A DNA stretch of 64,000 nucleotides from Rhodocaloribacter litoris (GTDB lineage: Bacteria; Bacteroidota; Rhodothermia; Rhodothermales; ISCAR-4553). A program made the translations under genes and the position numbers. Of the stretch, positions 16,258 to 24,927 are shown piece after piece; position 1 is the first letter of the stretch, and each line of letters starts with the position of its first letter. The stretch lies in NCBI RefSeq assembly GCF_011682235.2, contig NZ_CP076718.1, positions 2,893,867 to 2,957,866 of the forward strand, read 5' to 3'. Below the pieces are notes generated by a model. That model ran no database searches and was not told where the DNA came from. It saw only the letters and a list, made by a program, of their open reading frames with translations.

Positions 16258-17346
16258 ATGAAGGCCTTTCTCTACGGCGCGGCCGTGCTGGTCCTCGTCG
16301 CAACGGCGCTGCCGGTCGTCCGGGGTGGGGCGTGGTGGATCCGCATCTTCGACTTTCCCCGCCTGCAGATCGTCTGCTTCGGGGGGATGGTGCTGGCGGG
16401 TCTGGTGTGGCCGTGGCCGGCGATGGGGGCCGGAGGACGGCTGCTGGCAGGCCTGCTGTTCCTGGCCCTGGGGCTGCAACTCTACCGCATCTTTCCCTAT
16501 ACCCCTCTGGCCGCGAAGGAAGTGCGGGACGCACGGCCCGGCGGTGAACGCTTCCGCCTGATGATCGCCAACGTGCTGATGACCAACCGCAACACGGAAG
16601 CCCTGCGCGAACGGATACGGGAAGCCGATCCCGACCTGCTGCTGCTCGTGGAGACGGACGCGCGGTGGCAGGAAGCCCTGCGCCCGCTGGAGACAACCTA
16701 TCCGTACCGGCTTTGCTATCCGCAGGACAACACCTACGGCATGCTGCTTTTCTCTCGCCTGCCCCTCGAGAACGCCGGGGTGCGCTTTCTCGTCGAAGAC
16801 GACGTGCCTTCGATGTGGGCCGAAGTGGTCTTGCCTTCCGGTGCCCGTTTCGATCTGATCGGCGTGCACCCGCGCCCCCCGCGCCCCGACATCGGGCAGG
16901 ACGCCACCAAACGCGACGCCGAGCTGCTGCTGGTGGCCCGTATCGTCGCCGAGCGGGGACGACCCGCCGTCGTCGCCGGTGACCTGAACGACGTCGCCTG
17001 GTCTCACACCACCCGCCTCTTTCAACGTCTCAGCGGCCTGCTCGACCCGCGCAAGGGACGCGGCATGTACAACACTTTCCACGCAAGCTACCCCTTCCTC
17101 CGCTACCCGCTCGACCACGTCTTTCATGCCGGCGTGTTCCAGGTCGGGGCGCTGCGCCGCCTGCCCGCCTTCGGCTCCGACCACTTTCCAATGTTTGCCG
17201 AGCTGCGCTTCGAACCGGCCGGACGATTCTTGCAGGAGCCACCGGCGCCGGAGGACGGGGACGAAGCGGAGGCCCGGCAGAAGATCGAGGAAGGGCGAGA
17301 GGCGGCCCGGAACACCACCGAGGAGGAGAAACGCCGCGACTGCTGA
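16258..17346 (+). CDS. membrane-anchored endonuclease/exonuclease/phosphatase family protein
   Basis: 362 residues from ATG 16258. Three hydrophobic segments occupy residues about 3-75, then a soluble EEP (DNase I-like) domain follows: LMIANVLMTNRNTE, LLLVETDARWQEAL (metal-binding Glu), VIGVHPRP-type strand (LIGVHPRPPRPD), VVAGDLNDVAWS and the terminal SDHFPMFAEL with the catalytic Asp-His. The family includes phosphodiesterases acting on nucleic acids, lipids or sugar phosphates; the substrate cannot be inferred. Charged C-terminal tail of about 45 residues is low complexity. An earlier ATG at 16219 would add 13 residues; further upstream starts run into the repeat. Confidence 0.8.
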   Translation: MKAFLYGAAVLVLVATALPVVRGGAWWIRIFDFPRLQIVCFGGMVLAGLVWPWPAMGAGGRLLAGLLFLALGLQLYRIFPYTPLAAKEVRDARPGGERFRLMIANVLMTNRNTEALRERIREADPDLLLLVETDARWQEALRPLETTYPYRLCYPQDNTYGMLLFSRLPLENAGVRFLVEDDVPSMWAEVVLPSGARFDLIGVHPRPPRPDIGQDATKRDAELLLVARIVAERGRPAVVAGDLNDVAWSHTTRLFQRLSGLLDPRKGRGMYNTFHASYPFLRYPLDHVFHAGVFQVGALRRLPAFGSDHFPMFAELRFEPAGRFLQEPPAPEDGDEAEARQKIEEGREAARNTTEEEKRRDC

Positions 17347-17375
17347 CCGGTAGGAAGGAAGCGGGCGAAGGGAAG

Positions 17376-17410
17376 TCCGGCAAGGATGCCGGGCCGGCTC
17401 CGGTTTTTTT
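17376..17410 (+). terminator. possible intrinsic terminator after EEP gene
   Basis: GC-rich self-complementary stretch (CCGGC/GCCGG and GCCGG/CCGG pairings) followed by eight T residues at 17403-17410. It lies 30 bp after the EEP stop and just before the thiamine-diphosphate enzyme gene. The stem is short, so moderate confidence only. Confidence 0.4.
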
Positions 17411-17436
17411 TGCACCACCAACCCGTTTCGGATTGT

Positions 17437-19083
17437 ATGACCGTTGCCGAGCTGTTTGTCCGGTGCCTGGCGCAGGAGGGCGTGAAGTACGTTTTCGGGG
17501 TGCCGGGAGAGGAGAACGAAGATTTGCTTTTCGCGCTGGCCGGTTCTCCGGTTACGTTCGTCCCGACGCGGCACGAACAGGGGGCGGCCTTCATCGCCAA
17601 CGTGTGGGGAAGGCTCACCGGCGAGGCGGGGGTCTGCCTCTCGACGCTCGGCCCCGGCGCCACGAACCTGCTCACGGGCGTGGCCGATGCCAACCTGGAC
17701 AAGGCCCCGCTCGTGGCCGTCACCGGGCAGGGCAGCACCACCCGCCTGCATCACGAGAGCCACCAGTATATCGATGTGGTGAACATGTTTCGGCCCGTGA
17801 CGAAGTGGAACACGTCGGTGGCCGATGCCCGCGTGGTGCCCGAGGTGGTGCGCAAGGCCTTCAAGCTGGCCGAGATCGAAAAGCCCGGCGCCACGCACGT
17901 CGAGCTGCCCGAAGACGTGGCGAAGGAGACGGTGCCGGCGGGAGCCGTGCCCCTGCCGCGCCGGGGGGTCCGTCGCCCCGCGCCCGACTACAAGGCACTC
18001 GAACGGGCCGTGGCGCTGCTCCGAAAGGCCCGCCGCCCGCTCGTGCTGGCCGGCAACGGCGCCATCCGCAAGCTCGCCAGCACCCACCTGACCCGCTTCT
18101 GCACCACGCACGGTATCCCGGTCGTGAGCACCTTCATGGGCAAGGGCGCCGTCTCCGACCGGCTCGACGTCTCGCTGCTGAGCATCGGGCTGGGGTTCAA
18201 GGATTACGTGATGGAGGCCGTCGAGCAGGCGGATCTGATCGTCACCGTCGGCTACGACATCGCCGAGTATGCGCCCGAGGCGTGGAACCCGCACGGCGAC
18301 AAGACGATCGTCCACATCGACTTCGTGCCCGCCGAGGTCTATACCCACTACACCCCCGAGGTGGAGCTTGTCAGCGACATCTCCGGGGCGCTCTGGGCGC
18401 TCAACGAACGCCTCGACGGGGACGCCCTCGCCGCCGAGCGCGGCTGGCACCGGGCGGTCCGCCGGCGCATCCTCGACGACCTGGCGACGTACGACCTGCC
18501 CGGCGACGCCACCACGTTTCACGTGCCGGGCGTGCTCAACGTCGTCCGGTCGATCCTTCCCGAGGACGGGCTGCTCCTGAGCGACGTGGGGGCACATAAG
18601 ATGTGGATCGCCCGTAACTTCCCCACCTACTGCCCGAACGGGTGCATCATCAGCAACGGGCTGGCGAGCATGGGCATCGCCCTGCCCGGCGGCATCGCGG
18701 CGGCGCTCGTCGATCCCGGCCGGCCCATCGTGGCGGCCATGGGCGACGGCGGGTTCCTGATGAACGCCCAGGAACTGGAGACGGCCCGCCGCCTGAACGT
18801 GGGCTTCACCTGCCTGGTCTTCAACGACAACGACTACGGCCTCATCGCGTGGAAGCAGGAAATGGCCCGTGGCACCTCCGTCGGCACCCGCATCGGCAAC
18901 CCGGACTTCAAGGCCTTCGCCGAGAGCTTCGGCATCCCGGGCTACCGCCCCGCGACGGTGGCCGAACTGCGGGCCACGCTCGAGGGCACCCTGGCCCGGC
19001 GCGAGCTGTGCCTCGTCGAGGTCCCCGTCGATACGTCGGTCAATCACGAACTCGTCCAGAAGTTGAACCAGTACTGGAGCTGA
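17437..19083 (+). CDS. thiamine-diphosphate enzyme, acetolactate synthase-like; probable 2-oxoglutarate decarboxylase
   Basis: 548 residues from ATG 17437. Three-domain ThDP enzyme: N-terminal Pyr domain with the activating Glu47 (PTRHEQGAAFIANVWGRLTG), a central domain, and a PP domain with GDGGFLMNAQELETA...NDNDYG, the Mg-ThDP motif. It would be annotated as acetolactate synthase, but it has no small-subunit neighbour, and its sequence (GVCLSTLGPGATNLLTGVAD, ESHQYIDVVNMFRPVTKWN, LSDVGAHKMWIARNFP) resembles the cyanobacterial 2-oxoglutarate decarboxylase recalled from Synechococcus PCC 7002. The next gene, 3 bp away, is a semialdehyde dehydrogenase, the partner in that bypass. AlsS-type acetolactate synthase remains an alternative. 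Confidence 0.75.
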   Translation: MTVAELFVRCLAQEGVKYVFGVPGEENEDLLFALAGSPVTFVPTRHEQGAAFIANVWGRLTGEAGVCLSTLGPGATNLLTGVADANLDKAPLVAVTGQGSTTRLHHESHQYIDVVNMFRPVTKWNTSVADARVVPEVVRKAFKLAEIEKPGATHVELPEDVAKETVPAGAVPLPRRGVRRPAPDYKALERAVALLRKARRPLVLAGNGAIRKLASTHLTRFCTTHGIPVVSTFMGKGAVSDRLDVSLLSIGLGFKDYVMEAVEQADLIVTVGYDIAEYAPEAWNPHGDKTIVHIDFVPAEVYTHYTPEVELVSDISGALWALNERLDGDALAAERGWHRAVRRRILDDLATYDLPGDATTFHVPGVLNVVRSILPEDGLLLSDVGAHKMWIARNFPTYCPNGCIISNGLASMGIALPGGIAAALVDPGRPIVAAMGDGGFLMNAQELETARRLNVGFTCLVFNDNDYGLIAWKQEMARGTSVGTRIGNPDFKAFAESFGIPGYRPATVAELRATLEGTLARRELCLVEVPVDTSVNHELVQKLNQYWS

Positions 19084-19086
19084 AAG

Positions 19087-20454
19087 ATGGCTATCCGATC
19101 GATCAACCCGGCCACGGGGGAGGTTCTCCGAACGTACGAAGAACATACCGAGGAAGAGATCCGGCTGATTCTGAAGGATGTGGACGCGGCGCAGCAGGCG
19201 TGGCGCCGCGTGCCTTTCGAGGCCCGGGCCGACCACATGCGCGAGGCCGCCCGGCTCCTGCGTGAGCGCGCCGACCGCTACGCCCGCCTCATGGCCGAGG
19301 AGATGGGCAAGCCCGTCGCCCAGGGGCGCGCCGAGGCGGAGAAATGCGCCTGGGTGTGCGACTACTACGCCGACAACGCCGCCCGCTTCCTGGCCGACGA
19401 ACCCATCGAGACGGACGCCTCCGAGAGCTTCGTGACCTACCAGCCGCTGGGGGTGGTCCTGGCCGTCATGCCGTGGAACTTCCCGTTCTGGCAGGTCTTT
19501 CGCTTCGCCGCGCCCAACCTGATGGCGGGCAACGCCGGGGTGCTCAAGCACGCCTCGAACGTTTTCGGCTGTGCGCTCGCCATCGAGGAGGTCTTCCGCG
19601 ACGCGGGTTTTCCGAAGCACCTGTTCCGCACGCTGCTCATCTCCAGCCGGAAGGTGGAGGCCGTCATCGCCCACCCGCTGGTGAAAGCCGTCACGCTGAC
19701 GGGCAGCACCCCGGCGGGCCAGGCGGTGGCGGGCAAAGCCGGCTCGGTGCTCAAGAAGACCGTCCTCGAGCTCGGCGGCAGCGATCCGTACGTCATCCTG
19801 GAAGACGCCGACCTGGAGGCAGCCGTCGAAACGTGCGTCACGAGCCGGCTCATCAACTCGGGGCAGAGCTGCATCGCGGCCAAGCGGTTCGTGGTCGTCG
19901 AGGCCGTCCGCGAGGCGTTCGAGGAGCGATTCGTGGCGCTGATGGCGGCCAAGAAGCTGGGCGACCCGATGGCAGAGGACACCGACGTGGGCCCGCAGGC
20001 GCGGGTGGACCTGCGCGACGACCTGCACCGGCAGGTGCTCGAAAGCATCGAGAAGGGGGCGCGCCGGTTGCTCGGCGGCGACATTCCGAAAGGGCCGGGC
20101 GCCTACTACCCGCCCACCGTGCTGACCGACGTGCGGCCGGGCATGCCCGCCTACGAGGAGGAACTGTTTGGCCCGGTGGCCGCCATCATCCCCGTGCGCA
20201 ACGAGCAGGAAGCCCTTCGCGTGGCGAACGATTCGTCCTTCGGCCTCGGCGCGGCGGTCTTCACGCGGGACGTCGAGAAGGGGCGGCGCATCGCGCGGGA
20301 GGAGCTGGAGGCCGGTTGCTGCTTCGTCAACGCTTTCGTCCGCTCGGACCCGCGCCTGCCCTTCGGGGGCGTCAAGGAGAGCGGGTACGGCCGCGAGCTT
20401 TCCGAGGCCGGCATCCGGGAGTTTGTCAACATCAAGACGGTGTACGTCCGGTAG
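19087..20454 (+). CDS. NAD(P)-dependent succinate-semialdehyde dehydrogenase
   Basis: 455 residues. Aldehyde dehydrogenase superfamily: VMPWNFPFWQVFRFAAPNL, the NAD-binding LTGSTPAGQAVA, catalytic Glu228 in LELGGSDPY and catalytic Cys262 in NSGQSCIAAKRF, then EELFGPVAAI and PFGGVKESGYGREL. It is most like the short (about 455-residue) Sad/GabD2-type succinate-semialdehyde dehydrogenases. It starts 3 bp after the thiamine-diphosphate enzyme, so the two are co-translated, and together they would convert 2-oxoglutarate to succinate without 2-oxoglutarate dehydrogenase. Ends 15 bp before a convergent gene. Confidence 0.85.
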   Translation: MAIRSINPATGEVLRTYEEHTEEEIRLILKDVDAAQQAWRRVPFEARADHMREAARLLRERADRYARLMAEEMGKPVAQGRAEAEKCAWVCDYYADNAARFLADEPIETDASESFVTYQPLGVVLAVMPWNFPFWQVFRFAAPNLMAGNAGVLKHASNVFGCALAIEEVFRDAGFPKHLFRTLLISSRKVEAVIAHPLVKAVTLTGSTPAGQAVAGKAGSVLKKTVLELGGSDPYVILEDADLEAAVETCVTSRLINSGQSCIAAKRFVVVEAVREAFEERFVALMAAKKLGDPMAEDTDVGPQARVDLRDDLHRQVLESIEKGARRLLGGDIPKGPGAYYPPTVLTDVRPGMPAYEEELFGPVAAIIPVRNEQEALRVANDSSFGLGAAVFTRDVEKGRRIAREELEAGCCFVNAFVRSDPRLPFGGVKESGYGRELSEAGIREFVNIKTVYVR

Positions 20455-20469
20455 GATGCCCGGCGGGGC

Positions 20470-21735
20470 TCATTGTGCCAGGGCGTTCCACAGGCGCGCC
20501 TTCTCCAGGTGGGTGCGGCCGGTGAGGGGACTGGGGTCTTGAAAGACGGGAGCGGCATCGCCGGCCGGTTGTTCGAAGGCGTAGATGAGGGCGGTGCAGC
20601 GGTGCGTGGGGGTCAGCGGACGGGCGCCGAGGGCGGGCGGCAGCGCGTTCAGCCCGCCGCTGAGCCAGGCCTGTCCTTCGGCCAGGCTCACGGCGACGTT
20701 CTCCTGCGTGAAGGGATGGGGTGAGACGATGAAGACGACGATGCGATAATGGCCCGGCGTGGCCGTGAACAGGGCCCGGAAGTATTCGGTGAGTGAAAAG
20801 CGCGTCATCGGTCGCACCCGCGTAGACCAGCGGTCGGGTGGGTCCTTCGGGGTGCCGTCCGGGAAGATCTGTTCGAGGCGGGCCACGAGGGCGAAGCCGT
20901 CCGGCACGGCGTAGTAGCTGCGTTCGCCGTAGCCGACGGCCTCGAGGGCGGTCTCCAGCCGCTGGGCCAGGGCCTGCAGCGTGGCGGGCGGGCCGATGCC
21001 GGCGGCCAGGCGCTCGGCCGGCAGGTTGGTGAAGGCGGAGGCCTTCGGCGGCGGCCAGGGGAAGGTGGGCCCTTCGGCCGGGGAAGCCGGGGTCGCTCCG
21101 GAATCACTGGTGTAGCCGTAGTAGTGTTGCGTCGACGTGGCGGCCTTGGCCCAGCCTTCCCGGACGGCCGCCCGGCGAAGGGGCCAGGCCGGATGCGTCG
21201 GGCGTGCCTGCGGGGCGGCCAGGGAATCCATCAGGGCGGTGGCCTGTCGTGCGGAGGCCCGAAGCCGGGCCAGCACGTAGCCGGAGAAGTCGTCCGCCTC
21301 CAGTTCTTCGAACACCCGTTGCTTGCCCTCGCTCAGGGTATGGTTCAGCAGGTGGTGGCCGGTTTCATGGGCCAGCACGCGGAGCGCCGCCCACGCTTCG
21401 TCCTCACGTCCCTGTGTTTTCCGGATGAAGAAAGGGTTGTAGAGCAGCACCCGCCGGTCTGCATCGCGGGCGGCGGCGACCGTGGGGACGTTGGCCGCGC
21501 GCACGGTGAAGTTGCGTGGCAGCCGCACTTCCCGCAGGATGCGGTCTATGGCCGCCTCGGCCTCCTGATCGGCCGGGAACGCGTAGAGCGCCTCCCGGAC
21601 GGCCGTGCCATCGTAGTTGCAGAAGGCTTCGAACGTGACCTGCTCCTGGGCGACCGACGGCCCGGCCGAGAGCAACAGGGTCGAAAGCAGCAGGCCGGGC
21701 AGCGGGGCGAGGCGCGTGCAGGCAGGGGGCGTCAT
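20470..21735 (-). CDS. secreted zinc metalloprotease, M48-like
   Basis: 421 residues from ATG 21735. A signal peptide (hydrophobic LLLSTLLLSAGPSVAQ, cut near residue 30) is followed by a catalytic domain with HETGHH at residues 123-128 and a downstream EELEADDFSGY that gives the third zinc ligand, as in M48 peptidases. The C-terminal 200 residues are unlike the neighbour and not recognised. The N-terminal half is clearly paralogous to the protein at 21753-22745 (both have CNYDG/CSYYG, ...AIDRI.., RAANVP...). Predicted periplasmic or surface-exposed; substrate unknown. 17 bp separate the two genes. Confidence 0.75.
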   Translation of the reverse strand: MTPPACTRLAPLPGLLLSTLLLSAGPSVAQEQVTFEAFCNYDGTAVREALYAFPADQEAEAAIDRILREVRLPRNFTVRAANVPTVAAARDADRRVLLYNPFFIRKTQGREDEAWAALRVLAHETGHHLLNHTLSEGKQRVFEELEADDFSGYVLARLRASARQATALMDSLAAPQARPTHPAWPLRRAAVREGWAKAATSTQHYYGYTSDSGATPASPAEGPTFPWPPPKASAFTNLPAERLAAGIGPPATLQALAQRLETALEAVGYGERSYYAVPDGFALVARLEQIFPDGTPKDPPDRWSTRVRPMTRFSLTEYFRALFTATPGHYRIVVFIVSPHPFTQENVAVSLAEGQAWLSGGLNALPPALGARPLTPTHRCTALIYAFEQPAGDAAPVFQDPSPLTGRTHLEKARLWNALAQ

Positions 21736-21752
21736 GGCTCCGGGCGGTTGTC

Positions 21753-22745
21753 TCACTCGTTGTACGTGACGTGGCCCATCCGAACGGCCTGTCCCCAGGC
21801 GTTGCGCCCCCAGATGATCCCGCTCGTGTCGACGGCATAGGTGGTGCCGGTCAGGCCCATCAGATCCAGGTAGTACTTGACGGTCGGATCGCTCGACTGC
21901 ACGACGTAGAACCAGGCGACGCCGGCCTGGTTGGAGGGGACGCGCCGGCCGACGCTGATCGTCATGCCCATGTAGTTCATGTAGATGTCGCCCGTGCGGG
22001 TGACGAAGGACACGCTGCCGTCCTGGAAGAGGCACTGTGCCACGATGGTGTTGCCGGGGACGGGGTCGGGGGGCGGCAGGTCGTCCCGTTCCTCGTCGGC
22101 GATGGGCTCCCGGACGGGGCGTCTGTCCTTCTCGGCGGGAGTCGCCCGGGGTTCGGTGCGCGGGTTCTGGTCACGGGCCTCCATCCAGCCGTTGGCGATG
22201 GCGGCCAGGCGCGCCGACTTCGGCGGGTGCGTTTCGCTGCCGCCTTCCCCTGCCATCGCTTCCATGGCCGCCTGTGCGTCTTCGAGTGTGGCCTCCATCT
22301 TGTAGAGGATGTAGCCCGAAAACTTGTCGGCCTGCAGTTCCGTTTCGGGGCGGCTGCCGCCGGGTTCGAGGGTGTGTCCGGAGAGGTGATGCCCGATCTC
22401 GTGGGCCAGGATGCTGATGGCCGCCCAGTCCGTGTGGGTCGTTCGCTTTACCCGCTCCATGAACGTCTGGTTGTACAGGATCAGTCGTTTGCTGTCGCGG
22501 ATGACGGCGGCGGCGTTGGGCACGTTGGCGGCCTTGATGGTGAAGTTTTGCGGCAACCCGGTGTAGCGCATGATGCGCTCGACGGCCGTTTCGGCCTCCC
22601 GGTCGGAGGAAAACCCGTAGATCTCTCCCGCAATGGATTCGCCGTAATAGCTACAGGCTTCGCGAACGACGAGCAATTCCTGAGACGAGGCCGGGCGGAA
22701 GCCGCTCACCAGGAGCAGCGCGGCGAGGAGCAGGGAGCGTTTCAT
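21753..22745 (-). CDS. secreted zinc metalloprotease, M48-like (tandem paralogue)
   Basis: 330 residues from ATG 22745 (MKRSLLLAALLLVSG); upstream in-frame ATGs would bury the signal peptide. After signal cleavage comes a catalytic domain with HEIGHH at 115-120 and ETELQADKFSGY as the third-ligand segment. A charged linker (about 205-240) leads to a C-terminal domain of about 90 residues containing MNYMGMTISVGRR and IIWGRNAWGQ, of unknown fold, possibly a binding module. Upstream gene of the tandem pair; the pair probably arose by duplication followed by replacement of the C-terminal parts. Confidence 0.75.
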   Translation of the reverse strand: MKRSLLLAALLLVSGFRPASSQELLVVREACSYYGESIAGEIYGFSSDREAETAVERIMRYTGLPQNFTIKAANVPNAAAVIRDSKRLILYNQTFMERVKRTTHTDWAAISILAHEIGHHLSGHTLEPGGSRPETELQADKFSGYILYKMEATLEDAQAAMEAMAGEGGSETHPPKSARLAAIANGWMEARDQNPRTEPRATPAEKDRRPVREPIADEERDDLPPPDPVPGNTIVAQCLFQDGSVSFVTRTGDIYMNYMGMTISVGRRVPSNQAGVAWFYVVQSSDPTVKYYLDLMGLTGTTYAVDTSGIIWGRNAWGQAVRMGHVTYNE

Positions 22746-22887
22746 GGTATGTGGCCTCTTGCCGGGGAAAGGGCGCAGAGAAGGGCATCGACGCGGGCGC
22801 GAAAGACGTGCGGGCGATGCGAGATGCACGAAAATAGCGTCTTTGATACCGTGCTTCGATTAATCTAAGTAATTTTTTTACCGAAAT

Positions 22888-23373
22888 CTAGGCCGAATCG
22901 GGGTGGTTTTCTTCCGGAGGTGGGGCAGCCGGGGAGGCGGCGGTTCGGGGGTGCCGGTCTGTTGCTACGAAGAAGAAGCCGAGCACGGCGCCGGCGAGGC
23001 CCTGCAGCGGTCCCAGCCAGAGGTTGGACAGGCGCATCAGTTCCAGCTGGGGGAGGGGAGAGAACGGGCTCAACAGCAGGGTCAGGCTGACGATGGCCAG
23101 GTAGACGACCGAGAGCGCATAGGCCAGGCGGAAGGTGAAGGGGTCCACCCGGGCTGCTCTGGCACTGCGCCCGAGGGCATCCGAGGCAATCACCCCGGCG
23201 ATGAGGGACAGCGTCGGCATGATCGTCGGGAGGAACCAGCTCCAGGCCTCGCGGGCCTGATCGCCGTAACGCCCGAGGAAGGTCTGTAACAGCAGCAGCA
23301 GGAAGATCAGACCGCCACCGGTGAACCACAGTACGGCCAGGCGTTTCTGGCAGCGGGATTTGAGGAGAGGCAT
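22888..23373 (-). CDS. four-helix membrane protein of unknown function
   Basis: 161 residues. Hydrophobic segments at about 12-32 (WFTGGGLIFLLLLLQTF), 46-66, 83-104 (AYALSVVYLAIVSLTLLLSP) and 118-137 (LGPLQGLAGAVLGFFFVATD) suggest four membrane helices. A short basic N-terminus and a Pro-rich C-terminal tail are cytoplasmic or periplasmic tails. Not recognised as a named family. It ends about 140 bp upstream of the protease pair and is transcribed the same way. Confidence 0.6.
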   Translation of the reverse strand: MPLLKSRCQKRLAVLWFTGGGLIFLLLLLQTFLGRYGDQAREAWSWFLPTIMPTLSLIAGVIASDALGRSARAARVDPFTFRLAYALSVVYLAIVSLTLLLSPFSPLPQLELMRLSNLWLGPLQGLAGAVLGFFFVATDRHPRTAASPAAPPPEENHPDSA

Positions 23374-23485
23374 GGTGCTGTCGGGGAAGGGAAGGGTGCA
23401 ACCCGTCTGGCGGAAGCGATACGACGTGGCGGCCGCGATGCCGGGCGAATCTCACGAGAAAGGATGCAGGATAGCGAGCGCAGGA

Positions 23486-24823
23486 AGCCCACTCGTTTAC
23501 GGGTGGGAGGAATGCGCCTTTGCTCAGAGCACAACGTTCAGCCTGAGAGCAGGAACTTCCGCAGGCGACACATAATAGCTTGTGAAATCCCAGTACCTTT
23601 ATGCCCACCGTACGTTACCGATACCGCTTCTATCCCAACGCCAAGCAGCGACAGATGCTCGCCCGGCAGTTCGGGTGCGTTCGGTACGTCTACAACTGGG
23701 CGCTGGCGCTCAAGCGGGATGCCTTCCGCGAGCGGGCGGAGAAGATCGGCTACGCCGAGACGGACAAGCGGCTGACGGCGCTGAAGCGGGAGCCTGATCA
23801 TGCATGGCTTCGCGACGTCTCCAGCGTTCCGCTTCAGCAGGCCCTTCGACATCTCGACAAAGCGTACACGGCGTTCTTCCGGGGCGCCGCCCGGTTCCCT
23901 CGCTTCAAGGCAAAGAAGCACCGTCAGAGCGCCACGTACACCAGACAGGGCTTTTCGCTCAGAGACAGCGGAGTACCGGGGCAGCCCGTCGTGAAGCTTG
24001 CCAAAATGAGCACCCCGCTCAAGATCCGGTGGAGCCGCCCGCTGCCGTCCGCTCCGTCGAGCCTGACGGTCGTTCAGGAGCCTGATGGGAAGTACTACAT
24101 CTCCTTCGTCGTCGAGGTGGATTATCAGCCTCTCCCGAAAACCAAGAGAGAGGTGGGTATCGATCTCGGCTTGAAGGATGTGGTGGTAACCTCCGACGGC
24201 TGGCGTAGCGGTAATCCGAAGCATCTCAAACGCGCTCTGGATCGCCTTGCCCGCGAGCAGCGAAAGCTCGCTCGCAAGCAGAAGGGTTCCAGGAACTGGC
24301 ACAAGCAACGCCGGAAGGTGGCGAAGCTACACGCGAAGGTGCGGAACCAACGCACCGACTTCCTGCACCAGGTTTCGACGCGGCTCGTACGGCGTTATGA
24401 TGCCGTCTACGTGGAATCGCTGAATGTGAAGGGCATGGTCAAGAACCACAGCCTTGCCCGCGCCATCAGCGATGCCGGTTGGAGTGCCTTCGTCGGAATG
24501 CTCTCGTACAAGGCGAACCTGTACTGCAAGCAGCTGGTGCAGATCAACCGCTGGTATCCAAGCAGCAAGACGTGTTCGGATTGTAGTTATACGATGGAAA
24601 CCCTTCCGCTGGGTGTGCGGGCATGGGTGTGCCCTCGGTGCGAGGCAGAGCACGACCGCGACGTAAACGCGGCTAGGAACATTCAGGCGGTCGGGCAGAC
24701 CGTAGCCGAACGATCGTTCGGCAAAGCTTGTGGAGACGGTGTAAGACCGGCGCTAGCTCTGGTTAGCGGCGGCGACTGTCGATGAAGCAAGAATCCCACG
24801 AGCTTCAGCCGTGGGAGTGTCAA
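23486..24823 (+). mobile_element. IS605-superfamily (IS1341-type) element with tnpB only
   Basis: The element carries tnpB and no tnpA. The left end begins with a hairpin CCCAC...GTGGG at about 23488-23508 and includes the block GACACATAATAG at about 23566-23578. The right end has the hairpin CCCACGAGCTTCAGCCGTGGG at 24795-24815 and stops near TGTCAA at 24823. Both end blocks recur in the TnpB-less element at 28411-28792. The exact left boundary is uncertain. In TnpB systems the right end and the sequence just past it supply the guide RNA. Confidence 0.75.
23601..24785 (+). CDS. tnpB: RNA-guided endonuclease TnpB (IS605-type)
   Basis: 394 residues, full length for the family. N-terminal helix-turn-helix region (YRYRFYPNAKQRQMLARQFG), RuvC domain with the catalytic Asp188 (VGIDLGLKDVVV), Glu272 (VYVESLNVKGM) and the C-terminal Asp at 352/354 (HDRDVNAARN), and a zinc ribbon with TCSDC and CPRC. 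All catalytic residues are present and the frame is unbroken, so it may be active. TnpB uses an RNA from the element's right end to cut target DNA, helping the element persist. No tnpA is near, so mobility would depend on a transposase elsewhere. Confidence 0.93.
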   Translation: MPTVRYRYRFYPNAKQRQMLARQFGCVRYVYNWALALKRDAFRERAEKIGYAETDKRLTALKREPDHAWLRDVSSVPLQQALRHLDKAYTAFFRGAARFPRFKAKKHRQSATYTRQGFSLRDSGVPGQPVVKLAKMSTPLKIRWSRPLPSAPSSLTVVQEPDGKYYISFVVEVDYQPLPKTKREVGIDLGLKDVVVTSDGWRSGNPKHLKRALDRLAREQRKLARKQKGSRNWHKQRRKVAKLHAKVRNQRTDFLHQVSTRLVRRYDAVYVESLNVKGMVKNHSLARAISDAGWSAFVGMLSYKANLYCKQLVQINRWYPSSKTCSDCSYTMETLPLGVRAWVCPRCEAEHDRDVNAARNIQAVGQTVAERSFGKACGDGVRPALALVSGGDCR

Positions 24824-24927
24824 GATAACACTTTTGCCTCAAAGGTGCCAGCGGTCGTATGCTGGGGCAGCCGGGCACCCGGCTTTCGGTGAGGCGACCG
24901 GCTGTGGCAGGCAAGCAGGCAGACGGC

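Noticed and set aside
16207..20028. Long minus-strand frame across the EEP, decarboxylase and dehydrogenase genes
   Set aside because: Shadow of three certain plus-strand genes; composition is typical of a reverse-frame reading of GC-rich coding DNA.
23521..23560. CTGAGA-like sequence resembling part of a TPP riboswitch
   Set aside because: Found within the left end of the IS element; the other conserved TPP elements are absent.
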